The notes: generated by a model not told the origin, from the letters alone. Positions 1-8,627 are shown, numbered from the stretch's first letter. The stretch: DNA of 43,472 bases from Candidatus Acetothermia bacterium (GCA_003562845.1 PWTL01000112.1:1-43472), one strand, 5' to 3'. Translations and numbers: made by a program.

Positions 1-971
1 AAGCCGGCCAGCCCTCGGCGGACGGGGGGGCTGGCCAGGTCATGGCCGAGCGTGACAAGCGCGATCAGAGAGTACACCCAGGGAGGCTGGATTCCCCCCC
101 AGCAGCCGTCTGCCTCCTGGCGGGCGAGGATCCAGTCCTCGCGCGTCCGCAAGGCGCGCTTGCGCAGGGGTTTCCACGGGGAGCGCTCCCACAACCTGAG
201 GACTCTGTCTGCGGCGCGGAACACGGTGGCCCACACCCCGCTCTTCCCGGGGAGGGAGTGCTCGGCCTCGTCTTTCCCTCCCGGGAACAGCTCGTCGACC
301 TGCGACTCCGGGGGCAGGGGGAACACGGGCTGCTTCACCCGCACGACAGCCAAGGGGAGGATCGTCCCCCGGGCCCAAGAGGCAAACGAGTATAGGTTGA
401 CGGGGAACCACCGGGGCAACAGGACGAGCTCCGGGGGGAGCATAGGGGTCGCCTCCCACGGCCACTCTCCGAGGAGGGCGAGCCAGAACTTCGTGAACAC
501 ACGGGCCTTGGGGACACCTCCTCGCTCCAGTATCCAGCATCTGGCCCGTGTCATCTCTTCGGAGGCCGGGTCCACTCCAGCCATCTTCAGCGCGGTGTAG
601 GCCTCCACCGTGGTGGACAGATCCGCCGGACCGCCCTTCCAGTTGGCCCAGGTCCCGTCGGGCCTCTGCTCCTGGAGGAGGTAGCGGGCGATCTCTCCCC
701 ACAGCTTTCGGTCACCCACGCCCAGGATGTGGGTGAGCATGAGGTGTTCGGCAGTGATGGTCACGTTGCTCTCTAGCTCCCCCCACCAGTAGCCTTCCGG
801 ATACTGCTGGTCGAGCAGCCAGTCGACGGCTCGGCTGAGCGCGTTGTCGAGTTGCGTGAGGGGTGAGGGGTGAGGCGTGAGGGGTGAGGCGTGAGGGGTG
901 AGGTGTGCATCCCTCCTGTCGTCGTCTGCCGTTTGCTGGACGTTGTTCACCATGTGCTTGGGATCAGGCAT
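1..971 (-). CDS. shc: Squalene-hopene cyclase, N-terminal part (runs off left window edge)
   Basis: Open minus-strand frame from ATG at 971 to window edge (not in ORF track because no stop in window). Translation includes LDNALSRAVDWLLDQQYPEGYWWGELESNVTITAEHLMLTHILGVGDRKLWGEIARYLLQEQRPDGTWANWKGGPADLSTTVEAYTALKMAGVDP, typical SHC N-terminus with QW-type repeats; adjacent to hpnG/hpnH. Confidence 0.93.
   Translation of the reverse strand, partial: MPDPKHMVNNVQQTADDDRRDAHLTPHASPLTPHPSPLTQLDNALSRAVDWLLDQQYPEGYWWGELESNVTITAEHLMLTHILGVGDRKLWGEIARYLLQEQRPDGTWANWKGGPADLSTTVEAYTALKMAGVDPASEEMTRARCWILERGGVPKARVFTKFWLALLGEWPWEATPMLPPELVLLPRWFPVNLYSFASWARGTILPLAVVRVKQPVFPLPPESQVDELFPGGKDEAEHSLPGKSGVWATVFRAADRVLRLWERSPWKPLRKRALRTREDWILARQEADGCWGGIQPPWVYSLIALVTLGHDLASPPVRRGLAG
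856..904. repeat. Heptanucleotide tandem repeat (GTGAGGN) x7
   Basis: GTGAGGG GTGAGGG GTGAGGC GTGAGGG GTGAGGC GTGAGGG GTGAGGT read directly; lies inside the shc 5' coding region. Confidence 0.95.
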
Positions 972-2091
972 GGACACCTCCTTGGTTCGCCGAACAGTGG
1001 AAACCCTTTGGCATCTCCTTCTCCGCTTGTGCCTTCCCAGGGGCGTCGGCGGCGATCCTCGTTCGAATAAGATCGACAAGCGCTCGGGCGAGCTGAGATC
1101 CCGGAACCTGGGGTTGCACGACCTGTCCGTTCGCGTAGAGGGTTCCCTTTCCGCGGCCGCCGAGGATGGCAAAGTCGGCGCGTTGGGCCTCTCCCAGCCC
1201 GTTTACCGGGCAGCCCATGATCGCCACTCGTAGAGGCTCAGTTACGTCGTGAAGCTCTCGGCGCACCCTCTCGGCGATCCCCGCTATGTCCACCCCGGTG
1301 CGTCCGCAGGTGGGACAGACTACGTAGGTGATTCCGCGTTGTCTGAGCTGGAGGCTGCGCAGGATGTCCCACGCTGCCTCCACTTCCGCCACGGGGTCGC
1401 CGGGCAGTGAGACGCGGATGGTGTCACCGATGCCCTCCGACAGCAGAATTCCCAGTCCCACTGCGGAGCTAACGACTCCGCTCAGTCCGGGCCCGGACTC
1501 GGTGATCCCCAGATGCAAGGGGTAGTCCACTCGGCGGGAGAGGAGACGGTTGGCCTCAACGGTGAGGGGGATCTCGTGGGCCTTGATGGAGACGACGATG
1601 TCCGCGAAGCCCGTCCTTTCCAGGATCTCCACCTGCCACAGCGCTGCCTCCACCAGCCCGGCCGCAGTTATCTTCCCGCCGGAGGTGAAGCGCGAATCCA
1701 CTGATCCTGCGTTCACGCCCACCCGGATGGGCACGCCGCGTTCCCCAGCCGCTGCGGCTACCTGCTCTATCTTGTGGGGGTCCTTGATGTTCCCCGGGTT
1801 AAGGCGCAGCTTGTCCGCTCCCGCCTCCAGGGCGAGGAGAGCCAGGCGGTGGTCGTAGTGGATGTCCGCCACTAGAGGCACGGACACCTCCGCCTTCACC
1901 GCGGCGAGGGCCCGGGCGGCGGCGGCGCTGGGCACGGCCACCCGCACGATCTCGCAGCCGGCGGCCTGCAGGCGACACACCTGCTCTACCGTGGCAGCGG
2001 CATCCCTGATATCGAGGTTCGTCATCGATTGCACTGCCACCGGAGCCCCGCCGCCGATGGGCACGCTGCCCACAGTCACAGCGCGACTCAT
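964..2091 (-). CDS. ispG: 4-hydroxy-3-methylbut-2-enyl diphosphate synthase (flavodoxin) IspG/GcpE
   Basis: MSRAVTVGSVPIGGGAPVAVQSMTN..., CPTCGRTGVDI and GCPVNGLGEA motifs. Start set at internal ATG 2091, overlapping the upstream gene's stop (ATGA). Confidence 0.95.
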   Translation of the reverse strand: MSRAVTVGSVPIGGGAPVAVQSMTNLDIRDAAATVEQVCRLQAAGCEIVRVAVPSAAAARALAAVKAEVSVPLVADIHYDHRLALLALEAGADKLRLNPGNIKDPHKIEQVAAAAGERGVPIRVGVNAGSVDSRFTSGGKITAAGLVEAALWQVEILERTGFADIVVSIKAHEIPLTVEANRLLSRRVDYPLHLGITESGPGLSGVVSSAVGLGILLSEGIGDTIRVSLPGDPVAEVEAAWDILRSLQLRQRGITYVVCPTCGRTGVDIAGIAERVRRELHDVTEPLRVAIMGCPVNGLGEAQRADFAILGGRGKGTLYANGQVVQPQVPGSQLARALVDLIRTRIAADAPGKAQAEKEMPKGFHCSANQGGVHA

Positions 2092-2644
2092 CGGGCCCCC
2101 TCCGCCAGCGCCGGGGCCAACCGGCGAGCCGCTTCGCCGAGGCGTCGGGCGCAGGCCAGCCCTCTCCCCGCCCAAGCCACGCGAGCAGCCCGCTGGGGCA
2201 CCTTCTCCCACAGGGCGTCCAGGACTACACGCACTGCCAGCCACGGTACGGAGAGCTCCTCAAGACCCTGGACCAGCCGCTCCGACTCCAGGTCCACTGC
2301 CAGGGAGTCTAGTCCCAGCCGGGCTTTCTGTTCCGGGGGAGCCAGCTCCTCCGCCGTACAGATGGGGCCTACCTCGGCCTCAGGGAGAGCATGTTGTGCA
2401 CGGGCCAGCATCTCCGGAGAAGGGTGGTGCCCCCCTGTGCCTCGTACGCTCGAGGCTAAGATCAGCGTCCCTGGGGTGAGCTGCGCCCGCAGCCCCCCGG
2501 AGAAACCAACGACGAGCGCCGCCGCGGGCGGCCGCCGCCGCAGTCGAGCTGACACCTCCGGCCACCTCTGCGCCTGCAGGCCCACGCAGGCTTGGGGCCC
2601 GCGGACGAAACAGAGCTCCGTTCTCAGGGCGGCGAGCACGATCA
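2088..2644 (-). CDS. hpnG: HpnG-like hopanoid-associated nucleoside phosphorylase family protein
   Basis: MIVLAALRTEL... and AVDLESERLVQGLEELSVPWLAVRVVLD resemble the PNP/UDP phosphorylase superfamily; sits between hpnH and ispG/shc. ATGA overlaps at both ends. Confidence 0.75.
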
Positions 2645-3643
2645 TCTCTTCACCTTCCGCGTGAGGAGTTTCCAGGGGTGCACAGCTGCGTCCACCGCAC
2701 TGGCCGGTTCGAACCCGGAGTGGAGCATGCACCCGGCGCAGCGGGGGTCCTTTCCGGGGCCATACTTCTCCCAAAGCTCCGGCTCCAGGAGTTCGCTCAG
2801 GTCGTCCGTGTGGCGATCGGCGATCAAGTAGCAGGGGAGCCGCCAGCCGAGCACCGTGCGGGTGGGCACCGCCCATGCCGAGCAAGGGTAGTCGCGCTCC
2901 CCTTTGAGGAAGTCGAGGAACAAAGGGTTGTCGTACAGAGGGAGGTTTGTCCCGTGGTCGAGAAGGTCGCGGAAGATGCGCTGCGACTCTGTCCGGTTCA
3001 AGAAGAGCTCCCGCTCGGGGACCGCTTCGTAGGCATACCCCGGCGACAGCATCAGCCCCTCCACTCCCAGTTCCGTGAGGCGCCCGAACAAGCCTTTGAG
3101 ATCGCCGACGTCTGAACCGTGGAACACCGTGGTGTTAGTTGCGACACGGAATCCGCGTTTCACGGCCTCAGAGATGGCCTGCTCCACCTCGCGGTACGCT
3201 CCCTCATAACCGGTGACCTGATCATGGACGGCTTCGCTTCCGTCGACGTGGACCACCAGGCACAGCCTCCGGTGTCGGGGGAGGCGGTCCAGCTGTTCGC
3301 GTAGAAGGAGGCCGTTGGTGCACAGGAACACCCACCGGCGGTCCTCCACCAGGCCGCCGACCATGTCCCCGATCTCGGGGTGCAGGAGCGGTTCCCCTCC
3401 GGAGAGCGACACCACCGGTGCATCGGCGTCGGCGGCGATTGTGAGCGCCTCCGTTGCAGGCATGCGTACGTCCATGTGCTCTGCGTACTCCCGTACCCGT
3501 CCGCACCCGGCGCAGCGGAGATTGCACGTTTCCAAAGGCTCGAGCATGAGCACGATCGGGGACAGCCGTCCGCGGCGAGCCCTACGGTGGACCCGCCACA
3601 GGTGACGGGCCAGTTCCCAACTCATCTCCCACGGTCGTCCCAT
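2642..3643 (-). CDS. hpnH: Radical SAM adenosyl-hopene transferase HpnH
   Basis: CNLRCAGCGRVREY radical SAM CxxxCxxC, SGGEPLLHPEI, C-terminal CAGCMLHSGFEPA cluster typical of HpnH. Confidence 0.93.
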   Translation of the reverse strand: MGRPWEMSWELARHLWRVHRRARRGRLSPIVLMLEPLETCNLRCAGCGRVREYAEHMDVRMPATEALTIAADADAPVVSLSGGEPLLHPEIGDMVGGLVEDRRWVFLCTNGLLLREQLDRLPRHRRLCLVVHVDGSEAVHDQVTGYEGAYREVEQAISEAVKRGFRVATNTTVFHGSDVGDLKGLFGRLTELGVEGLMLSPGYAYEAVPERELFLNRTESQRIFRDLLDHGTNLPLYDNPLFLDFLKGERDYPCSAWAVPTRTVLGWRLPCYLIADRHTDDLSELLEPELWEKYGPGKDPRCAGCMLHSGFEPASAVDAAVHPWKLLTRKVKR

Positions 3644-3644
3644 A

Positions 3645-4622
3645 TCAGGCCTCCCTCGCTGCCAGTGCCGCGGTCAGCTGGGCGAACGCGCGGCGGCAGT
3701 CATCCTGCCAAGGAAGAGGCGCGAGTTCTCCCCTTGCTGCCTCCAGCCGCCGCTTGACCTCGCTGCGGCAACGGGAACGAACGGCGAGCTCCTCCAGTCG
3801 GCGGAGCACTTGTTCCTTGCGAACAGGAATCTGACGGCAGCGTTGCCAGAGCTGCGGATCCTCCGCGGCGGCGAGCGCCAAGGGGTAAGTCAACTTGCCC
3901 TCTTCCAGGTCGCTTCCCACCGGCTTTCCAGTGAGCTCGGGGTCTCCCCACAGGCCCAACATGTCGTCTTGGATTTGGAATGCCAGGCCCAACTCCTCGC
4001 CCGCGCGGCGATGTGCGGCGGCCAGAACGACCTCTCCGGCCGCCAGCGCCCCCAGCTCCAGGGAGCACCCCAGCAAGGCACCCGTCTTGAGCCGGGCCAT
4101 CTCCAGGTACGCCTCCGTATCCCCCCCAGCCCGCTGCAGCTTGAGGTCCAGGACTTGGCCCTCGATCATTCGCTGGGTGCCCACGAGCAATGCCTCCAGC
4201 GCTCTGTGCACCAAGTCCTCCACCAACGGAGCCTGTTGGGCTGTCTGCAGAGCGAGGACCAAGAGAGCATCGCCAGCGTTGATCGCCTGTTCTGTTCCGA
4301 ACACCTTCCACGCCGTGGCGCGCCCCCGCCGCAGCTCGTCGCCGTCCTGAATGTCGTCGTGAACAAGGGAGAACACGTGGACAAGCTCCAGCGCCGTGGC
4401 CAGGGGGAGCACTCCTTCCGAGGCTCCGCCCAACGCCTCACAAGTGAGGCAAGCGAGAGAGGGGCGCAGCAGTTTTCCGCCGACGCCCGGGCTCGGCTCA
4501 CCGTCGGCTCCGGCGAGCCCCAGAGGATAGCGGATCAAGGGCGCCAGCGGGCCCTGGGCGGGAGCAGCCCTTTGCAGACTGTCCACGATCGGCTCGCGGT
4601 ACCGGCGCAATATGTCAGACAC
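3645..4622 (-). CDS. Polyprenyl diphosphate synthase (FPP/GGPP synthase family)
   Basis: First Asp-rich motif LVHDDIQDGDELRRGRATAWKVFG, second FQIQDDMLGLWGDPELTGKP; GGKLLRP. Confidence 0.93.
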   Translation of the reverse strand: MSDILRRYREPIVDSLQRAAPAQGPLAPLIRYPLGLAGADGEPSPGVGGKLLRPSLACLTCEALGGASEGVLPLATALELVHVFSLVHDDIQDGDELRRGRATAWKVFGTEQAINAGDALLVLALQTAQQAPLVEDLVHRALEALLVGTQRMIEGQVLDLKLQRAGGDTEAYLEMARLKTGALLGCSLELGALAAGEVVLAAAHRRAGEELGLAFQIQDDMLGLWGDPELTGKPVGSDLEEGKLTYPLALAAAEDPQLWQRCRQIPVRKEQVLRRLEELAVRSRCRSEVKRRLEAARGELAPLPWQDDCRRAFAQLTAALAAREA

Positions 4623-5235
4623 CGGGTACCTCCCTTGCCCGGGGGGTCCGTATAACCCCGGCGTCAGTCGCCGCTTGCACGAGGGCGTTGGTGCTGTGTG
4701 CCTTCAGTTTGCGCATGGCCGATGCCTTGTGCGCGCGCACAGTGGCCGGCGCGCGACAGAGAATGCGCGCTGCGTCGCGGAGGGTGTGTCCTTCAGCTAT
4801 AAGCTGGACTACCTCCCGTTCCCGCGAAGTCAACGGAAGCCCCTCGCCCCGTGCCGAGTCCAGGCGCTTCTCCCCGCGCGCAGCCGCCTGGATCGCCTCG
4901 ACGAGGGCCTGGGGGCCGTCACCCTTCAGCACATAGTCCGTCACCTCGGCGCGGGCGGCCTCGGTACGCCACGCGGGATCGTCGTACATGGACACCATCA
5001 CTGTGCGCACGTCTGGAAGGCGCCGGGCCACCCGGCGAGCGACCTCCAGCCCGGAGAGACGCGGCAGTGATGCGTCCAGCACGGCGACCTGTGGTCGGAG
5101 CTGGCGCAGCAAGGACCACGCGGCGCTGCCGTCCTCGGCCTCCCCCACCACCTGGAAACCGGCTGCGGACAGAATCGCGGCCATCCCGGCGCGCACTACG
5201 CCGTGATCGTCGGCAATTACCACACGCACACACAT
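4615..5235 (-). CDS. NarL/LuxR-family response regulator
   Basis: Receiver VVIADDHGVVRAGM / VAVLDASLPRLSG / VLKGD plus LuxR HTH LTSREREVVQLIAEGHTLRDAA. Confidence 0.92.
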   Translation of the reverse strand: MCVRVVIADDHGVVRAGMAAILSAAGFQVVGEAEDGSAAWSLLRQLRPQVAVLDASLPRLSGLEVARRVARRLPDVRTVMVSMYDDPAWRTEAARAEVTDYVLKGDGPQALVEAIQAAARGEKRLDSARGEGLPLTSREREVVQLIAEGHTLRDAARILCRAPATVRAHKASAMRKLKAHSTNALVQAATDAGVIRTPRAREVPGV

Positions 5236-5243
5236 ATCCTTTG

Positions 5244-5272
5244 GTTATGGTAGCCGTGTACCGGGTTGTCAA
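5244..5272 (-). promoter_or_regulatory. Candidate sigma70 promoter before the second response regulator
   Basis: Minus strand TTGACA - 17 nt - CATAAC immediately upstream of the 4615..5235 gene; perfect -35, 4/6 -10. Confidence 0.45.
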
Positions 5273-5292
5273 CGATGGGGGAAGCGCACTAA

Positions 5293-5844
5293 TTAGCGCC
5301 GTGTGGCCCAGGCCCGGAGCTCGGCGGCGCTCTCCTTCCTCAGCTTCTCCTTGAGCCGCTCGATGTGCGACTCTACGGTCTTCACGGTTATCCCCAGACG
5401 CTGCGCGATATCGCCGTTGGACGCCCCGAGAGCCAGCTGTTCGAGAACCTCCAGCTCCCGTCGGCTGAGCTCGGGGAGTGGAGGGAACACAGTCTCCCCG
5501 CGTGCGACACGCGCGATAGCCTCCACGAGTTCCGCGGGGGAGGACGTCTTGGGGAGGAAGGCGTGTGCCCCCGCGCGTGCTACTTCGCATGCTAGAAGCG
5601 CGTCGTCCACAGCGGTGAGGACCACGATGCGAACAGGCTGGGGCAAAGAGGGCAGCGCGTCGAGCCCACTTCCGGGCATGATCAGGTCCCATAGCACTAC
5701 GTCCGGGCGCAGCTCGTGTGCCAGGGCGATCCCCTGTTCCGCCGAGGAAGCGCGGCCGACAACCCGGAGTCCGTAGCGAGTCAGGAGACGGGCCAACCCC
5801 TCCCGCACGAGGGCGTGGTCATCGACTATCAACACGGACGTCAT
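5293..5844 (-). CDS. NarL/LuxR-family response regulator
   Basis: MTSVLIVDDHALVREGLARLL, VVLWDLIMPG, LPKT; HTH LSRRELEVLEQLALGASNGDIAQRLGITVKTVESHI. ATGA overlap with kinase. Confidence 0.92.
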   Translation of the reverse strand: MTSVLIVDDHALVREGLARLLTRYGLRVVGRASSAEQGIALAHELRPDVVLWDLIMPGSGLDALPSLPQPVRIVVLTAVDDALLACEVARAGAHAFLPKTSSPAELVEAIARVARGETVFPPLPELSRRELEVLEQLALGASNGDIAQRLGITVKTVESHIERLKEKLRKESAAELRAWATRR

Positions 5845-7055
5845 GGCAGCGGAATGTAGAATGTGATCTCCGTTCCCTTGCCGGGGACAGAAGAGACTTG
5901 GAGCTCTCCTCCCGCCAGGTCCACCCATTCCCGCATCCCGGGGATCCCCAGCCCTTCGGTCACCGTTCTCGGGGAGAAGCCTACGCCGTCATCGGCCAAC
6001 CGGCCGGTCACTCCACCTCCCTCCCTCCGGACTTCCGCGTGCACTACCCGGGCGTGGGCGTGCCGGCGCACGTTCTCCAGCGACTCCTGTACCACGCGAA
6101 AGGCTGCTGTCTGGGCGGGCTCGGGCACCTGTTCTTCGGGTAGCTCAGCCTCCACCCGCACTCCGGTGGAGCTCTGAAAGCGCTCCAGGAGGTGTCGCAG
6201 AGCTGGACCCAGCCCGAGTTCGTCCAGGAGAGGGGGGCGCAAGTCGCGGGCCAACGAGCGCGTCCCCTCCACGGCCTGTGCCAGGAGCTCCTCAGCCTCG
6301 GCCGTCTCCCCGGCGGCCACCGCCCAGCGCGCGGCTGCCAGCGCCTGACCTAGCTCGTCGTGGAGTCTTCCGGCGATACGCCTGCGTTCCTCTTCTCTGG
6401 CCGACAGAAGCTTGGCCGACAGTCTGCGCAAGACCCGTTCCCGCTTCCTGAGCTCGCGCTGCTGTCGCTCGTACATCCCGGCGAATGCCCGTACAGTGAA
6501 CGCCAGCGCTGCGTATAGCCCCACCGCGCCCACCACGACAGTGGTGATTACGAACGGGAGGTGTCTGTGGAGCGGGTCCGCCGCGGGAAACAGCGGGTTG
6601 TGGGGGAGGAGACCTGCGTATTCGGCCAAAGCTACTGCGATATAGCTGCCCACTGCCAGGCCGGTGATCACGTAGCCGAGGTATTTGGGGAGGAAGAAGT
6701 TGGCGTAGATCACCGTGTACAGGTAGAAAACTGCGCCGATCCACTCCACTCCTCCCAGTCGTTGGACGAGGAGCGCGATCAACAACACCTCGAACGCAAG
6801 AAAGCCGGCGTGTACAAGGTGCAACCTGTTCGTGTTCTGCTGTTTTCCGACTAGCCACTGGAAGGGAATAGTGAGCACTAGCCAACTGAAGGGTACGGCG
6901 AACAGCGGATTGAGTGGGGAAATGTCCGAGGCCAGCACGACGATGGCAGCAACGACGCAGAACATGCCCAGCGAAATCCGGCGCACCAAGATGGTGCGCT
7001 GGACAGTACTTCGCAGCTCGTCCAGTCGTGCTCCTGTACTGGGCAGCTCGCTCAT
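5841..7055 (-). CDS. Membrane sensor histidine kinase (HisKA_3/NarX type)
   Basis: Several hydrophobic N-terminal segments; EEERRRIAGRLHDELGQALAAARW H-box; HATPase VVQESLENVRRHAHA ... DDGVGF ... GLGIPGM. Confidence 0.92.
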   Translation of the reverse strand: MSELPSTGARLDELRSTVQRTILVRRISLGMFCVVAAIVVLASDISPLNPLFAVPFSWLVLTIPFQWLVGKQQNTNRLHLVHAGFLAFEVLLIALLVQRLGGVEWIGAVFYLYTVIYANFFLPKYLGYVITGLAVGSYIAVALAEYAGLLPHNPLFPAADPLHRHLPFVITTVVVGAVGLYAALAFTVRAFAGMYERQQRELRKRERVLRRLSAKLLSAREEERRRIAGRLHDELGQALAAARWAVAAGETAEAEELLAQAVEGTRSLARDLRPPLLDELGLGPALRHLLERFQSSTGVRVEAELPEEQVPEPAQTAAFRVVQESLENVRRHAHARVVHAEVRREGGGVTGRLADDGVGFSPRTVTEGLGIPGMREWVDLAGGELQVSSVPGKGTEITFYIPLP

Positions 7056-7261
7056 GAGCGGGTCAGCTGGGCCAGGTAGTCTTCGATCTCCTCGAGTCCG
7101 TAGATGGTCCGTGAGGCTTCGTAGTCTTCGAGCCAGGCGTCGGCGATGGTGTCGTCGCGGCGGATCTCCACGTCGTCGATCCCGAAAGACTGCACCATGC
7201 GCTTGGCCTCGGCCTCGATCTCGCGGCTCTTCACTCGGAAAAGCATGCGGGGGATACGCAT
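7052..7261 (-). CDS. Small conserved-looking hypothetical protein (69 aa), overlaps kinase start
   Basis: MRIPRMLFRVKSREIEAEAKRMVQSFGIDDVEIRRDDTIADAWLEDYEASRTIYGLEEIEDYLAQLTRS; strong AAGGAGGTGAG ribosome-binding site upstream; 4-nt overlap with kinase. Confidence 0.7.
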   Translation of the reverse strand: MRIPRMLFRVKSREIEAEAKRMVQSFGIDDVEIRRDDTIADAWLEDYEASRTIYGLEEIEDYLAQLTRS

Positions 7262-7343
7262 GGCTGCCTCACCTCCTTGCCTAAGTGGTCACATAGAGTA
7301 TATCCGCCGCGGGAGGAGGGGGCGTCAGGTCCCGTGTCCTCCC

Positions 7344-8393
7344 TCAGTAGAACGGTGTCCGGGTCCGATGACGGGGGCGCTCCTTGTACTTCTTTCCTTG
7401 CCCGCGATTCCACAGCAGGTAGTCGAGCTGCATAGCACTGACCAGTCGCTCCCGGCGGCGGAGCTCAGCACAGAGTAGTTCCACCGCATGCACTGCACAG
7501 GCGCGGATCTCCACTTCCTCGGGTGAGCCTGCGGGGAGGAGCTCTCCTGCGTCCACCGCCCGGGCGAGGGAGGTGTCATACTCGAGGATCCCGTCGCAGC
7601 GTAGGACGTGGGGGACCAGGTTGTCTGCGAACATTGTGAGCCGGTGCAGGTCGTCGAATGCCCCTGCTCCCCGGCCGCCGAAGGCAAGCGACAGATCGGC
7701 GGCCATGATCTGGGCTCGTTTGTAGAAGGGAACAAGCATTCCCTTGTACTGTGCTACGTCCTCGAACAGGGGCATCGCTATGAGCTCTGTCACCAAGCGG
7801 GCCGCTTTCCGTTGGGCGCGGTCCACCAGTTGACGGAAGCTGCCTTGGTGGCGCTCCTCCAGGAACCGGCCCAGGGCGTTCAAAGCGCGGGCGAACAACG
7901 TCATCAGCTCGGCCACGGGCGGGTTGTGCAAGTCCTGTTCGAACACTTGTGCACAGCGTTGTGGCGTGAGGGAAACAAGTCCCTGGGCGTCCCACGGGCC
8001 GTGCCGCTGGAAATGCTCGGTCAGCGCGGTGGCCACGGTGAAGTACCCCGACTTCCCCGCGCGCTTGCGCAGGTGGGGGAAGTAGCCGGAGCCGAAGTTT
8101 ATGGTGTCCAAAGTGACGATGAACGCCAGCGTAGCGTCCCCGTGCCCCAGGTAATGGCTTCCCGGATCGAGGAGGGGACTGCCGATGTTGTCCACAGCCA
8201 GAAGTTGGGCATAGGGGGGCACCTTCTCTGCCACTATCCGCACATGGTTGGCCCTCCGAGCGACTGCGGCGGCTTGATCGCGCACGGATTCCAGGGCGTC
8301 CACAGCTTGAGACACTATCCTCCTTTGAGGAAGGGGCCCCCGGTCTTGCTCCCTGGAGAGTGGGCCTTCAGGCGCGCTTTTCCTCCCGCTCAA
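7344..8393 (-). CDS. Queuosine salvage protein (queuosine 5'-phosphate N-glycosylase/hydrolase, DUF2419/Q_salvage)
   Basis: VDNIGSPLLDPGSHYLG, FIVTLDTINFGSGYFP, LTMFADNLVPHVLRCDGIL motifs. True start probably downstream of the ORF-track start (around 8320) because the ORF overlaps the upstream gene. Confidence 0.82.
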   Translation of the reverse strand: MSGRKSAPEGPLSREQDRGPLPQRRIVSQAVDALESVRDQAAAVARRANHVRIVAEKVPPYAQLLAVDNIGSPLLDPGSHYLGHGDATLAFIVTLDTINFGSGYFPHLRKRAGKSGYFTVATALTEHFQRHGPWDAQGLVSLTPQRCAQVFEQDLHNPPVAELMTLFARALNALGRFLEERHQGSFRQLVDRAQRKAARLVTELIAMPLFEDVAQYKGMLVPFYKRAQIMAADLSLAFGGRGAGAFDDLHRLTMFADNLVPHVLRCDGILEYDTSLARAVDAGELLPAGSPEEVEIRACAVHAVELLCAELRRRERLVSAMQLDYLLWNRGQGKKYKERPRHRTRTPFY

Positions 8394-8571
8394 GGTACTG
8401 GAGGATCGCCTCCACCGCCATGTAATTCAACGAGCGGTCGTGGCGCTGTGCAACCTTCCGCAGTCTTTCCAACACGGCCGCGCCACCTTTGCGGGGAGGA
8501 ACATACAGGGAAAGTTTAGCTGTGCTTTCGTCTTCGTGAATTTTAGTAGTCGGCACCATAAGCGGACTCAC
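8368..8571 (-). CDS. Small ribbon-helix-helix (CopG-like) protein
   Basis: 67 aa: TAKLSLYVPPRKGGAAVLERLRKVAQRHDRSLNYMAVEAILQYLEREEKRA, a beta strand followed by two helices as in RHH proteins. Confidence 0.6.
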   Translation of the reverse strand: MSPLMVPTTKIHEDESTAKLSLYVPPRKGGAAVLERLRKVAQRHDRSLNYMAVEAILQYLEREEKRA

Positions 8572-8627
8572 CTCCCTCGTACGGTGCAGTGTAAAACATT
8601 ACAGGCGTCATGTCCATATGATATACA

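Noticed and set aside
40-702. Minus-strand 220-aa ORF in the track at the left edge
   Set aside because: It is an out-of-frame reading of the shc region. The real coding frame is open to the edge and therefore missing from the track.
856-904. Tandem repeat as a CRISPR array
   Set aside because: Contiguous 7-bp units with no spacers.
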